From NCBI RefSeq assembly GCF_022788635.1, contig NZ_CP076024.1, positions 1,240,001 through 1,304,000 of the forward strand: 64,000 nucleotides of DNA. Direction: 5' to 3'. The stretch is from Methylobacter sp. S3L5C (GTDB taxonomy: Bacteria; Pseudomonadota; Gammaproteobacteria; Methylococcales; Methylomonadaceae). The number at the start of each line of letters is the position of its first letter. The first letter of the stretch is position 1. The notes beneath the pieces are model-generated. The model worked only from the letters and a program-made list of their open reading frames with translations, ran no database searches and was not told where the DNA came from. Positions 26,137 through 35,556 of this stretch are shown in pieces. The position numbers and the translations under genes were made by a program.

Positions 26137-27813
26137 ATGTCCAGACAATCCCCAAACAATAGTGGCATATCAACGGCTACCAAGCTGTTGCAACTATGGC
26201 ATCACTGGATGGATCGCAATATTTACGATCTTGCCCGACAGATGCGCTTGAGTTATGTGCCGCCGCTGATGGTTTATATGGCGGCCGGTTTGTCAGGCTT
26301 AACAGGGATTGTCGGTACTTTTTTTGTTAAGGAATATCTCGGGTTATCCGCAGAATTTTTGGCGACTTTAAGCTTTTGGGTGATGTTGCCATGGGCATTG
26401 AAAATGCCACTGGGTCATTTGGTGGATTTACTCTGGCGCTATAAGGCCGGATTGATTTATCTGGGTGCCGGATTGATTACCGTAAGTTTACTGATCATGA
26501 CCAATTTGCTGGCAGATCTTGATTATATGACTAATCTGATGCCCGCAGAAGCCTGGTATATCCTGGCATCATTATTGGCTCCCATCGGTTATGTCATGCA
26601 GGATATTGTCGCCGATGCCATGACTGTAGAAGCGGTAGCGCGTTTTGATAAAGATGGAAAGCCGATTACACAAGAGCAAATTCTGCTGGCGCATACGACT
26701 ATGCAGACTTTGGGGCGAGTGTCCATTATCGGTGGCACGTTGATGGTCGCTGCCGCCAATGTCTACATGTTTAGTGGCGTAGCGACGATGACTGCTGTGG
26801 AAAAAACGGCGGTTTATATCAGTATTTATGATTGGGCATTACTGATTCCATTTATTTCAGTTTTTGGGGTTTTTTTGTCTTCCTGGCAACGCTCTCAACA
26901 GGAATGGAAGCTTGCCGCTAAAGGCTATGAGTTTACAGACATTGAACGCATGTTGGGGCGGTCGTCAACGGAACTACCGGAGATTAATTGGTGGCTATTA
27001 GGCGGAGGGCTCGGTTTTACCTTGTTTGCGGCTGTTATGGGTCTGGCCGATGTGCAAAATAATGAGGAGATAGTGTTTGCCGGATCTTTGTCCATCGTCT
27101 TATTCTTGATGTGGCAGTTGACGAAAGAGCTTGGCGTCCGTGAAAGAAAGCAGTTGTTTGGTACGGCATTTGTCATTTTTGCCTTTCGTGCAGTACCAAC
27201 TTCAGGGGCAGGCGAGACTTGGTGGATGATTGACGTGCTTGATTTTGATCAGCAGTTTTTGTCGCAATTATCCTTGATCAGCAGTGCGCTGACTCTGTTT
27301 GGGATGTTCCTGTTTCGGCGCTTTATGGCCGAGCGTTCGATAACCACTATTATTGCCGTTCTTACCGTTGCCTTGGCAGTACTTTATGTGCCAAATATTG
27401 CCCTGTTTTATGGTGTCCATGAATGGACGCAGGCACATACCGGCGGGGTTGTCGATGCCCGATTTATTGCTCTGATCGATACCGCACTGGAATCGCCTTT
27501 GGGGCAAATTGCCATGATTCCCATGCTGGCCTGGATTGCCAATTCAGCGCCAGAACGACTTAAAGCAACTTATTTTGCGGTGATGGCCGCGTTTGTCAAT
27601 TTGGCTTTATCGCTTTCACAGCTATTAACGAAAGCGCTTAATCAATATTTTTTAATTACCAGAGAAGTGAAGGCAGCATCCGGCGAGGTAACGGTATCAG
27701 CAGATTACAGCCAATTAGGCGAACTATTTATCACGGTTATGTTGCTAAGTCTGGCTTTGCCAATGCTGGCTATCTTTATTGTCAAGCGGAGCTTTCTGGC
27801 CAAACAGTCGTAG
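26137..27813 (+). CDS. BT1/MFS-type multi-pass transporter
   Basis: 558 residues with about 12 hydrophobic segments and a short soluble N-terminus (MSRQSPNNSGISTATKLLQL). The region AEAWYILASLLAPIGYVMQ-DIVADAMTVEAVAR, with its conserved QDIVADAM core, resembles the folate-biopterin transporter (BT1) branch of the major facilitator superfamily. The opening helix YVPPLMVYMAAGLSGLTGIV and the WVMLPWALKMPLGHLVDL loop fit the same family. Transport of folates or pterins is known for some plant, protist and cyanobacterial members; the substrate here is unknown. It stands alone between the GGDEF gene and the DOMON-like/NamZ pair, about 107 bases ahead of the latter. Confidence 0.78.
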   Translation: MSRQSPNNSGISTATKLLQLWHHWMDRNIYDLARQMRLSYVPPLMVYMAAGLSGLTGIVGTFFVKEYLGLSAEFLATLSFWVMLPWALKMPLGHLVDLLWRYKAGLIYLGAGLITVSLLIMTNLLADLDYMTNLMPAEAWYILASLLAPIGYVMQDIVADAMTVEAVARFDKDGKPITQEQILLAHTTMQTLGRVSIIGGTLMVAAANVYMFSGVATMTAVEKTAVYISIYDWALLIPFISVFGVFLSSWQRSQQEWKLAAKGYEFTDIERMLGRSSTELPEINWWLLGGGLGFTLFAAVMGLADVQNNEEIVFAGSLSIVLFLMWQLTKELGVRERKQLFGTAFVIFAFRAVPTSGAGETWWMIDVLDFDQQFLSQLSLISSALTLFGMFLFRRFMAERSITTIIAVLTVALAVLYVPNIALFYGVHEWTQAHTGGVVDARFIALIDTALESPLGQIAMIPMLAWIANSAPERLKATYFAVMAAFVNLALSLSQLLTKALNQYFLITREVKAASGEVTVSADYSQLGELFITVMLLSLALPMLAIFIVKRSFLAKQS

Positions 27814-27920
27814 ACAAGTTTCAGCCTGGTAAGGACCTGCCATGCTTACCTTTTTTGCAGATCAGGATATAATTGATGCTGATACATTGAATCATTAACA
27901 GAGAAATTGACTGGTTTGCG

Positions 27921-28499
27921 ATGCAATCGAAAAAAGTAACGGGTAACAATAAGCTTATTTGCCATGGTGGCGCAGTATCCAATGTCGTGCAGAGTCTGCA
28001 TGTTAACGTTGAGCCAGAGCCCCAGGGCGCTTTACATTTACGCTTTCAATTGACCGGTGATTTGCCGCAAATAGACATTCCGGCACCGCGACTCTCTTTG
28101 GCGGTTGATGGCTTATGGGAACATACCTGTTTTGAGGTGTTTGTTGCCGTAGAGGGTGACGCAAACTATCATGAGTTTAATTTTTCACCATCCGGGCAGT
28201 GGGCAGCGTATGCCTTTAGCGGCTATCGGATACGTAGTGCATGGCTGATTAGTCAGGCACCGATTATTCATTTTATTAAGACGAGTGAGCAGTTGTTACT
28301 GGAAGCCGTTATCGCTGCGGTCGACTTGCCCGAAAATATTACCGGCAAGCCGTTTCAGCTAGGTTTGACCGCAGTGATCAAGGTGAGCGACGGTAGTCGT
28401 TCTTATTGGGCATTACGCCACCCGGAAACTCACCCTGATTTTCATCATCGCGCGGGATTTATTGCGTTATTTAACCAGAGTTTACCCACAAAAATATGA
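27921..28499 (+). CDS. DOMON-like domain protein
   Basis: 192 residues, no signal peptide. The fold pattern is a beta sandwich: LHLRFQLTGDLPQIDIPAPR, GLWEHTCFEVFVAVEGDANY, HEFNFSPSGQWAAYAFSGYR, and a final RSYWALRHPETHPDFHHR. WEHTCFEVF and HEFNFSPSG are characteristic of the DOMON-like/CBM9-like group found in Gammaproteobacteria. A sugar or haem ligand is known for relatives, but none is proven here. The stop overlaps the next start (ATGA at 28496-28499), so it is translationally coupled to the NamZ-like gene and may act in the same cell-wall process. Confidence 0.75.
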   Translation: MQSKKVTGNNKLICHGGAVSNVVQSLHVNVEPEPQGALHLRFQLTGDLPQIDIPAPRLSLAVDGLWEHTCFEVFVAVEGDANYHEFNFSPSGQWAAYAFSGYRIRSAWLISQAPIIHFIKTSEQLLLEAVIAAVDLPENITGKPFQLGLTAVIKVSDGSRSYWALRHPETHPDFHHRAGFIALFNQSLPTKI

Positions 28500-29704
28500 A
28501 ATTTGGTATTGACCGTTTACTTGAAGATTCAGCATTGCGCAAACCTCTGGCGGGAAAACGCGTGGCGTTATTGGCGCATCCGGCCTCGGTTACGCAGGAT
28601 TTGACGCATACACTGGATGCGCTGGCCGCTCTACCCGACATTAAACTGAGTGCGGCGTTCGGCCCTCAGCATGGACTGCGCGGTGACAAGCAAGATAATA
28701 TGATGGAATCCCCTGATTTTATTGACCCGGTGCTGGGTATTCCGGTATTTAGTCTCTATGGCGAAGTTCGTCGTCCGACCGATGTAATGATGGATACCTT
28801 TGATGTGTTGTTGGTTGATTTACAAGATCTCGGTTGCCGCATTTATACTTTTATCACGACCTTGCGTTATGTCCTGGAAGCGGCTGCAGCGCACCAAAAA
28901 ACGGTGTGGATACTGGATCGGCCTAATCCGGCCGGACGGCCTGTAGAAGGATTACTATTACGGAAAGGTTGGGAAAGCTTTGTCGGTGCAGGCCCGATGC
29001 CGATGCGCCATGGGTTGACGATGGGTGAGTTGGCACACTGGTTTATTGCTATCTTGGCGCTGGATGTCGATTGTCAGGTTATCAGAATGCAAGACTGGCA
29101 ACCGGAATCAGGGCCTGGTTATGGCTGGCCGCTGGGTGAGCGTAGTTGGATCAACCCTAGCCCCAATGCACCGAATCTGTCGATGACTCGCTGTTACGCG
29201 GGAACTGTAATGCTTGAAGGTACAACGCTCTCCGAAGGTCGTGGCACGACTAGACCACTGGAATTATTTGGCGCACCGGACATCGATGCCAAAGCGCTTA
29301 TTAAAATTATGCACGATATTGCTCCACAATGGTTGGCGGGTTGTCGTCTGCGTGAATGCTGGTTTGAACCGACTTTTCATAAGTACGCAGGTAAATTGTG
29401 TGCCGGTGTGCAAATCCATGTGGAAGATGGCGCTTACGATCATGCAGCTTTTCGTCCTTGGCGCTTGCAAGCCTTGGCGTTTAAAGCGCTACGTCGCCAG
29501 CAACCGGATTACCGGTTGTGGCGGGATTTTCCCTACGAGTATGAGCTTGATCGATTGGCCATCGACGTTATTAACGGTTCACCGCTGTTGCGCGAATGGG
29601 TCGATGATGCTGCTGCCATGCCGGAAGATTTGGAGATGATTACCAGAATGGATGAGCTGGCTTGGGAACAAGCACGCCTGCCGTTTTTGTTGTATCAAGA
29701 ATAA
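28496..29704 (+). CDS. namZ: Exo-beta-N-acetylmuramidase NamZ-like protein (DUF1343)
   Basis: 402 residues without a signal peptide. DUF1343 features: MKFGIDRLL at the start, GKRVALLAHPASVT, FGPQHGLRGDKQDNM, PVFSLYGEVRRPT, VLLVDLQDLGCRIYTFITTL, WILDRPNPAGRP and LSEGRGTTRPLELFGAPDID. Characterised NamZ removes terminal MurNAc from peptidoglycan fragments during wall turnover and recycling. Many NamZ proteins are secreted, whereas this one and its partner lack signals and would act in the cytoplasm on imported muropeptides. It is coupled by a 4-base overlap to the DOMON-like gene. A MITE-like element starts 5 bases after the stop. Confidence 0.85.
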   Translation: MKFGIDRLLEDSALRKPLAGKRVALLAHPASVTQDLTHTLDALAALPDIKLSAAFGPQHGLRGDKQDNMMESPDFIDPVLGIPVFSLYGEVRRPTDVMMDTFDVLLVDLQDLGCRIYTFITTLRYVLEAAAAHQKTVWILDRPNPAGRPVEGLLLRKGWESFVGAGPMPMRHGLTMGELAHWFIAILALDVDCQVIRMQDWQPESGPGYGWPLGERSWINPSPNAPNLSMTRCYAGTVMLEGTTLSEGRGTTRPLELFGAPDIDAKALIKIMHDIAPQWLAGCRLRECWFEPTFHKYAGKLCAGVQIHVEDGAYDHAAFRPWRLQALAFKALRRQQPDYRLWRDFPYEYELDRLAIDVINGSPLLREWVDDAAAMPEDLEMITRMDELAWEQARLPFLLYQE

Positions 29705-29708
29705 CTTA

Positions 29709-29896
29709 GGTGATTTCCCGAGAATAATATACCCAGCTTGCTGGTTTTTTTATTCATTTATTGCGTTGTCAAAATAGTTACGTAGCCAGCTACGCGCCTA
29801 TTTTTTCGCCTCGGCAACTGCTTCTGCATCTTTGCGGTCGTTGTAAATAAACAAAAATCCTGTGCCACTTGGGCATATTAATTTTCGGATATTTGC
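29709..29896. repeat. MITE-like element 1, long copy (188 bp)
   Basis: The left end GGTGATTTCCCGAGAATAAT and the right end are imperfect inverted repeats, flanked by TTA at 29706-29708 and 29897-29899. The right portion (CTGTGCCACTTGGGC...) matches the copy at 47486-47590. No coding capacity. Confidence 0.65.
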
Positions 29897-29936
29897 TTAG
29901 GCATTTTGTTCCCTCCGGTTATAGTTTTTATAACAT

Positions 29937-29970
29937 GAGTGACGGAGGTACAGCCTCAGTCACGCTTCAG
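29937..29970. repeat. Interspersed palindromic repeat, family B (copy 3)
   Basis: GAGTGACGGAGGTACAGCCT then CAGTCACGCTTCAG, the same hairpin pattern as at 5912-5946 and 6671-6696. It lies between the NamZ gene and the 3' end of the pilus operon and could also end that transcript. Confidence 0.5.
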
Positions 29971-29987
29971 GCCGTTTTATGATATGG

Positions 29988-30548
29988 CTATAGTCCTTCG
30001 TGAAATTCTACTGTTACTGTGATGGTATCCGAGTAATTGCCCGCTGCTACATACTGACCTGCAGGAATGCTGCCATAGATAGTGTGATTAATGTTGGTCC
30101 CCAATATTTGGATTAGTAAAGAATCCGTCCAGATACTCGTACCACCTGTTCCGTCTCCCCAAACTGTGGTGTGACTGACCTCTTTATATAAATTGTAATT
30201 GAGTCGATTGGCACCGTTGGACATTTTTCGAAGAGCGAAAGAACCGTTACCTCCAGTGTTGAGGCTGATATTGGTTGTAGATAAAATACTGATCAGAAGC
30301 GCTGTGCAGGCAACATGGACATTCCCTGTGACGTCAGTTGGTAAGCTGCTGGTAGGATTATAATTACCAAAGTTCACACCTGTTGCAGATACAGTGCAAT
30401 TAAGTCCGAGTGCGATCGCTGCCATTGGCATCAATGACAAAGCAATGCCAAGCAGAATGGCTGTTAAATTGAATAACATGTTGAATCTTCTTGGTTGTGA
30501 ATAATTCAAACGAATCCATTTAAACTGATAATAGCGACATTTTATCAT
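29988..30548 (-). CDS. Spore coat U domain protein, probable tip adhesin of the Csu-type pilus
   Basis: 186 residues: a signal region (about 24-46, MLFNLTAILLGIALSLMPM with AIALGL) and one spore coat U domain with paired cysteines (LNCTVSATGVNFGNYNP and VHVACTALL), ending AGNYSDTITVTVEFHEGL as family members do. It starts four bases inside the usher stop (ATGA overlap at 30545-30548), so it is the last gene of the operon. In archaic pili the last gene often encodes the tip protein with two domains (CsuE). Here only one domain is present, so the tip may be simplified or the assignment may be a second major subunit. Confidence 0.85.
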   Translation of the reverse strand: MIKCRYYQFKWIRLNYSQPRRFNMLFNLTAILLGIALSLMPMAAIALGLNCTVSATGVNFGNYNPTSSLPTDVTGNVHVACTALLISILSTTNISLNTGGNGSFALRKMSNGANRLNYNLYKEVSHTTVWGDGTGGTSIWTDSLLIQILGTNINHTIYGSIPAGQYVAAGNYSDTITVTVEFHEGL

Positions 30549-32862
30549 TGTGTGACTCCATGACAGATAAAGCTACCAAGATCAGGCAGCGGTTCTTCCG
30601 TGTCAGCAAAATGAACCTCAATTTCGCAGCTTTTCTCATGCCAGAGTACGTGTAAATAATTATTAGGTGCAAGTCCTGTGATATAAACTTTTCCTTGTAA
30701 AGCCGTCGGAAATCTTTCTTGCTGTCCGATGATTTCCACTGTAGCTCCGGCCGGTAGAGGTTGACCATTGTCCATCACTATTGTTATGGTCGCCCCGCGC
30801 GAACGCCGAACCGGAAATTTTAGTAGAAAGCCGCTGCGAAAATAAGGCGAGGCATTGAGTGACAAGGTATCGATTTTTGCATCCAAAGGCAGGTCAGATT
30901 GTTCAATGCTAATGTGGTTTTCCTGATAGGGCCTAAGTGCAGGCACCATTGCATTCCCCCAAGCGTTGGTAGTTCCGACGAGTTGATTTTCTGCATAAAC
31001 ATCTACATTGGGATAATCAGGAACCTGTACGACAGCGAAACTGCTGTTGATACGGCGAGAAAAAAATGCATCGCCTGCCATGATAGCCAAACCTCCGCTG
31101 GCACCACCACGAACATTGTTTTGCCCCTGAAACCGGGAGGCGTCCAAATGGTAAGTCCCAATATCATTTTGCAGGCTAACCCCGGATTCGATACGTTCTG
31201 ATTCGTTATATCCGGCTAACACTCGATAGCCAAGTCCACTGCCAGGCGGTAAATTTTGTTGTACCTGCATTAGCGTATTAGGCGTGTTATTTTGTAGTCC
31301 TGTCGTGAGGTTTGCGGTGGTGCGCTCTCCGAGGGTATGGCTAAGTACCAGTGTCATACCTTTATTATTATCATCATACAGGCTATTGAATATGGAAAGA
31401 TTTAAAAACCATCCTTCACCGATAGTGGTATTGTAGCTTGCATTGATCAGGTTGATGTTGCCCTGATCACGATATTGCTGATAGATATGGTTTAGGTTAA
31501 AGCTTCCGTAACCGTGGGTTGAAACACCCATATATAGTGAGCCTAAAAGTTTTGGTGCCGGCCGATTCTGAGCGAAACCGAGTTGTGCAAATGGGCTGTC
31601 GGAAAATTGCGCATGGCCGCCAAAATTTAGCCATGAGGCTTGTCTTTGAAAGCCCATTGATAGCAAAGCCCCAAACCCTTTCTGACTATGACTGCCGGCT
31701 ATGGCGACGTCAAAAACACCTATTATTGGTGATAAAAAAACGCTGCCTAGGCCAAGAGTTTGTTGGTTCTGCAACAGTTCGCTATGCAATTCACCGGTAA
31801 GTTGATCGCTAAGGCCGCGACGATGTGTACCTACAGCAAACCAGCGACCGTAATCGTTACTGCTTAGTCCAAAGTTTTCACGGATCGGGCCGATCTCGTA
31901 CGAAAATTCCTGTAAATTTCGCTGTAGCAAGTTGGGACTTGCATAATAGGGTTGAGTAATTGTTTGTTCGCGGCCCAGTATGTCGCGTACAACCATTCGT
32001 ATATCGCGCAAACCGGTAATCATTGGCACATTGTTAACGGTAAACGGTCCTGGCTGCACTTGGCGATTTAATAACAGGTTATTATCGACATAGACATCTA
32101 CCGTGGAAGGCAGCGCCGCTTCGCCTGCCATGCTCGGTAGTGGAAATGTAATAAACCCGGGGCGAGTCTTAAAGTCGGTAGCCCACTGCAAGCCGCCGAA
32201 GCGAACAGGCCTCCCCCAAGCACCGGCGCTACTGATTGCGTCACCTATACGGACACTGGTTAATTGATCAGGCTTATCAATAGTCCATGTGCTATCGAGA
32301 CGGATAAGTCGGGTTTTATCGCTAATATCCTGGCCTAAAAAATTACTCACACCTACGCCCCAGCCGTTGAAAGCCCCCAATTCCACCAAGCTATTAAGTT
32401 GAAATCGTTGCTGCATGTATTGCGTAAAAATATCGTAATTGATAAATCCGCCCATAGGAGAGGGATTCGGCTCTGATAATTGTAATGCAGAGCCGTTGAG
32501 CGAAGTAGATGATAAAGCTGCCGTTTTGACGTCGATCAACAGCGCTTGCCTGGCCTCATCTATATGGTAGGTAATACCTGTAAGTGCTGTTAACGAGTAG
32601 TAATGATGTTCCTGATAAGGAAACGCCGGTTCCGATGGCAGTGACAAACGCCATCGCTTTAAATCATTGGCGTCAGCTAATAAGTCACCATTTTTTTTTA
32701 GTAACAGTGCTGTTTCGTGCAAATCCTCTTGATTGACATAAATCGCCATTAACAACTCCTGTTCGCTTGGCTGATTGGGGATGACTGAAAATGGCAGCGG
32801 ATTAACCGTTTCAGCAACGACCGGTTTTATCAAAAACAATAGGCAAAAAAAAACCGCCTCAT
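30545..32862 (-). CDS. Outer-membrane usher of the Csu-type pilus, frame break in the signal peptide
   Basis: The open frame (start TTG 32839) lacks a full signal peptide. Ten bases after the chaperone stop an ATG at 32862 reads MRRFFF and is then stopped after a T9 run (32845-32853). One more T would give MRRFFFCLLFLIKPVVAETV, a good signal peptide joined in frame to the usher. The mature part (about 760 aa) has the usher N-domain, the beta barrel with FITFPLPSMAGEAALPSTV and VDVYVDNNLLLNRQVQPGPF, the plug and two C-terminal domains (YPNVDVYAENQLVGTTNAWG, LPAGATVEIIGQQERFPTAL). Ushers assemble and secrete pilus subunits. Either a sequencing error or a switchable homopolymer is possible. Confidence 0.88.
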
Positions 32863-32872
32863 TAGTTGATAT

Positions 32873-33625
32873 CTAGGGTTTGTCCATAACGATATCAGCG
32901 TTGACTTCGCCCATCTCGGTAGTCGCCAAAATACGTAGGTGTTCGCCGGGATTAGGCATGCTATTGGTTGTAAACGACCAATAATGAGGTTTGTCGGATA
33001 GCAGGTAAGTGAAAAGTTGCTTTGTAATTATAGGGTTGGCGTTGCCTGTCCGATAAATCCTATAAGCTGAAAGATGATCATGGCTATCACCGGTATTGGT
33101 TACAGTGACTTTAAGTGTGTGCTCATCAAAACGTACAGCTTGCCAGCTTAAAACAGGTTTGACGGGATTAGGGGGGGTTACATATACCGGAATGCTAATA
33201 CGTAGGGCAACTTGTAAACCTGCAGCGTCAGATTTTACAGGCGGAGGTACTTCTTGTAAAAACATCCGGTAGGCGAGCTCTCGTTGTACGTCTGGAAGGC
33301 GACGCAGGCCGACCCGAATAATTTGCGAGGCCCCGACCGGTAAAGTAAAGATAGGTGGAGTCGCCAATAACTCTCGTGTTGGCAAGTGACTATCCTGGCC
33401 ATTTACTTGCGACCAAGCAGCTAATTCTACTTGTATCACAGTAGCTTCTGCTCCATCGTTACGTACCGTAATGATCTGCGTGGGAGTTTGTGCGGAAAGC
33501 ATCAATTTGACCGGATTAACACCATAGGAACCAGCATAAACAAATTCTATGTTACTCAGGAATATCAGCAAAAAGTACGCCCAATTTTTTGGCGAACGGC
33601 TGGTGTGAATACTAGGCATTGTCAT
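32873..33625 (-). CDS. Periplasmic pilus chaperone (CsuC-like)
   Basis: 250 residues: an N-terminal signal (ILLIFLSNIEFVYA-like hydrophobic stretch ending at about residue 31, then GSYGVNPVKLMLSA) and two immunoglobulin-like domains. The first has the conserved IRVGLRRLPDVQRELAYRM, including the R/Y segment that in FimC/PapD-type chaperones precedes the G1 strand, and VPPPVKSD; the second starts near 150. Chaperones of this class donate a strand to spore coat U subunits in the periplasm until the usher takes them. The gene overlaps the start of the upstream subunit stop by one base and lies 10 bases ahead of the usher ATG. Confidence 0.9.
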   Translation of the reverse strand: MTMPSIHTSRSPKNWAYFLLIFLSNIEFVYAGSYGVNPVKLMLSAQTPTQIITVRNDGAEATVIQVELAAWSQVNGQDSHLPTRELLATPPIFTLPVGASQIIRVGLRRLPDVQRELAYRMFLQEVPPPVKSDAAGLQVALRISIPVYVTPPNPVKPVLSWQAVRFDEHTLKVTVTNTGDSHDHLSAYRIYRTGNANPIITKQLFTYLLSDKPHYWSFTTNSMPNPGEHLRILATTEMGEVNADIVMDKP

Positions 33626-34125
33626 TAATAGGTAACGGTGACAGTAATGGTATCGGCATAAGATCCTGCGGTTACATACTGATTGGAAGCTATCCTGCCG
33701 TAAACGGTATAGAGTTCAGCTGCGCCGCTAGCACTGGCGACATGAACTGTGTCTGTACTGACTGTATTTCCCCAATTGGTAGTGTAACCGGCATTGCTGT
33801 AAAGGCTGTAATTGATCAGGTCAGTTAATGTCGCATGCTTCATCTGTCGGGACGTTACCGTTGCACCACTGGCTATTCCTGCGTTTAAACCTATGTCATA
33901 AGCGGTAGCCTTGGTACAGGTCATCGTAATCGTACTGGTATTATCATTAGCTGCCGCAGAAGCATTATAGATACCAAAGGCTAGATTCGTTGCTGAAACA
34001 CTGCAGGCTGCGTTGACTGTTGCGGTAACTTGAAAAGTGCTGGTTGTAGTAGCTGCTTGTATAGCTTGTCCACTAAGCATCAATAAGACCACGGCAAGGT
34101 TAATTTCTTTTTGAAAAAAATTCAT
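33625..34125 (-). CDS. Spore coat U domain pilus subunit (CsuA/B-like), first gene of the operon
   Basis: 166 residues. A signal peptide (NLAVVLLMLSGQAIQA, cleavage near residue 24) and one spore coat U domain: ATTTSTFQVTATVNAACSVS, LAFGIYNASAAANDNTSTIT, MTCTKATAYDIGLNAG and a C-terminal GSYADTITVTVTY. The domain makes the rod subunit of archaic chaperone-usher pili, used in biofilm attachment to abiotic surfaces. The order subunit, chaperone, usher, subunit on the minus strand matches Csu-type operons (which usually have several more minor subunits). Upstream 1.4 kb of intergenic DNA holds the promoter and repeats. Confidence 0.9.
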   Translation of the reverse strand: MNFFQKEINLAVVLLMLSGQAIQAATTTSTFQVTATVNAACSVSATNLAFGIYNASAAANDNTSTITMTCTKATAYDIGLNAGIASGATVTSRQMKHATLTDLINYSLYSNAGYTTNWGNTVSTDTVHVASASGAAELYTVYGRIASNQYVTAGSYADTITVTVTY

Positions 34126-34625
34126 TGAACTCTTCTACTAAGTAGTTATGGGCAAGTTATATCAATACTTCGGACAGTTTTAAATTATTAAATTGATATG
34201 TTATTTGGCGAGTCATCTAAGAATTTAACAATTATGGTAACTGTTATTGATTACTCTGAAGTTTTGAAAAGTACTTTATTTTAAAGGCTTGTAAAAACAA
34301 GTGCGCAGGACGACAAGATCTTTTTTGTGTTCTATCAAATGGATGCCACTGATTAATTGTGCAGGTATTTGTGCAATTTATTTATTTTCAATTATACATT
34401 AAATGCACTACATATGTATTCTATTTTAAATATACATTTTTTGTGCTCACAATATTTGCAAATATAAAATATCCATTATTTTGTCTCATTAGGGTTCAGA
34501 CTTTAATTTTAGCATCGCTCAAAAATCTAATTAAATCCTATTGGGACAAAAAAGTGTCTCATTATCACGGTTTATTTGGGTACACCAGCTTGGTATAAAT
34601 TAGCCAATTTTGATTTGCATTTATT

Positions 34626-34761
34626 CAATACTTCGGACAATTTTTATCAAACGACAGTCCGTAGAAAGATAACTATTTGAAAAGTAGCAGCTTTAATTTT
34701 TTGAATGGCGTTTTTGAAATCTTTTAAAATCAGATAATTACAAAAACTGTCCGAAGTATTG
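34626..34761. repeat. MITE-like element 2 (136 bp)
   Basis: CAATACTTCGGACAATTTTT at the left and, inverted, AAAAACTGTCCGAAGTATTG at the right. A solitary end is at 34164-34181. No coding capacity. The source transposase is not in the window. Confidence 0.65.
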
Positions 34762-34849
34762 GTTTTATAAACAATGTGTTAAGTGTGGTTCTGGCAACTT
34801 GAACACCGATTCTGGAAAAACCCAGAAAAGTGTTCAGATTGAGCCAGAA

Positions 34850-35175
34850 TATGCACAACATCATTCGCGGGAATTTGGCACAGACGGCCAGTCTGCATGA
34901 GAAGATACCTCCCCAACTGAGTTTCATATCAGCAGTGCAGTTCATCATTTAAGCCTCCAAGCAGATTATAGGCTTGAATGGGAATCGACTGATAAGCGCC
35001 TTGCAGAAATTATTAAGGGCGATAGTATCAACGGCCATTGGAAAACAAAAACGAAAGAGCGAACCAAGAGCTGTCAAACATCGACCAAAACCCTTTCCTT
35101 TGCCGACCGTGCCAAGAAACAAGGCATGTTTAAAGCTCTGATATTTATTTTTTTATATTTTCGGTAGCAGTATTG
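34850..35175 (+). pseudogene. IS4-family transposase remnant (C-terminal end)
   Basis: The plus strand encodes MHNIIRGNLAQTASLHEKIP, then LSF(I)SAVQF, then a stop. It re-enters other frames with the basic tail (GDSINGHWKTKTKERTKS, CQTSTKTLSFADRAKKQGM) that matches the last ~130 residues of the transposase at 3769-5129. TCGGTAGCAGTATT at its right edge matches that element's inverted repeat. It is a strongly decayed relative of the IS4 element. Confidence 0.8.
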
Positions 35176-35374
35176 GCCAATAGGCTGTTATTAAATTTTC
35201 AATAGCTTGATTTATCGCAACTTATTGTTTTACATCAAATAATTTATTACCATTGAAGCGCTAATCAGATTAATGATCGGCAAGTCGTTAAAAATAATTG
35301 AAATAAGTAAAAATATCATCTTTATTTGATGTAATGAAATAGTCTGCATCTGATAAGGTATCTTATAAAAATGT

Positions 35375-35435
35375 ATTATTATTTTTTATTAAAAATAAAA
35401 TAATATTATTATTCTTTTATTAAAAATAAAATAAT
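35375..35435. repeat. AT-only tandem repeat, two units of 30-31 bp
   Basis: Two adjacent near-identical copies, one from 35375 to 35404 and the next to 35435. Each contains ATTAAAAATAAAATAAT and can fold on itself. Located about 120 bp ahead of the first chemosensory gene, it could bend DNA or bind a nucleoid protein; no role is shown. Confidence 0.6.
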
Positions 35436-35556
35436 TGCATTTTAGCTAGCAGCTATATTGATGGAAATTGAAATATATAAAAACCCTGGGTAGCCCGTTG
35501 TATTTTATATAGGGCCATGAATATTAATAATCAAGGATTACTTAGGAAGCTGTAAT

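Larger units (their letters stand above)
34126..35556. other. Repeat-rich intergenic region between pilus and chemosensory operons
   Basis: 1431 bp without a convincing gene. From left to right: a lone half of MITE-like element 2 (34164-34181, CAATACTTCGGACAGTTTTA), a complete element 2 (34626-34761), an IS4 remnant (about 34850-35175) and a very AT-rich block with a 30-bp tandem duplication (35375-35435). Promoters for the two divergent operons must lie here, but none stands out. Confidence 0.65.

Noticed and set aside
34359-34598. 79-residue plus-strand frame rich in Phe, Tyr and Ile
   Set aside because: AT-rich DNA gives such frames by chance; no signal or family and no ribosome binding site.
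34730-34948. Minus-strand frame MMNCTADMKLSW...
   Set aside because: Antisense shadow of the IS4 remnant, which is read on the plus strand.
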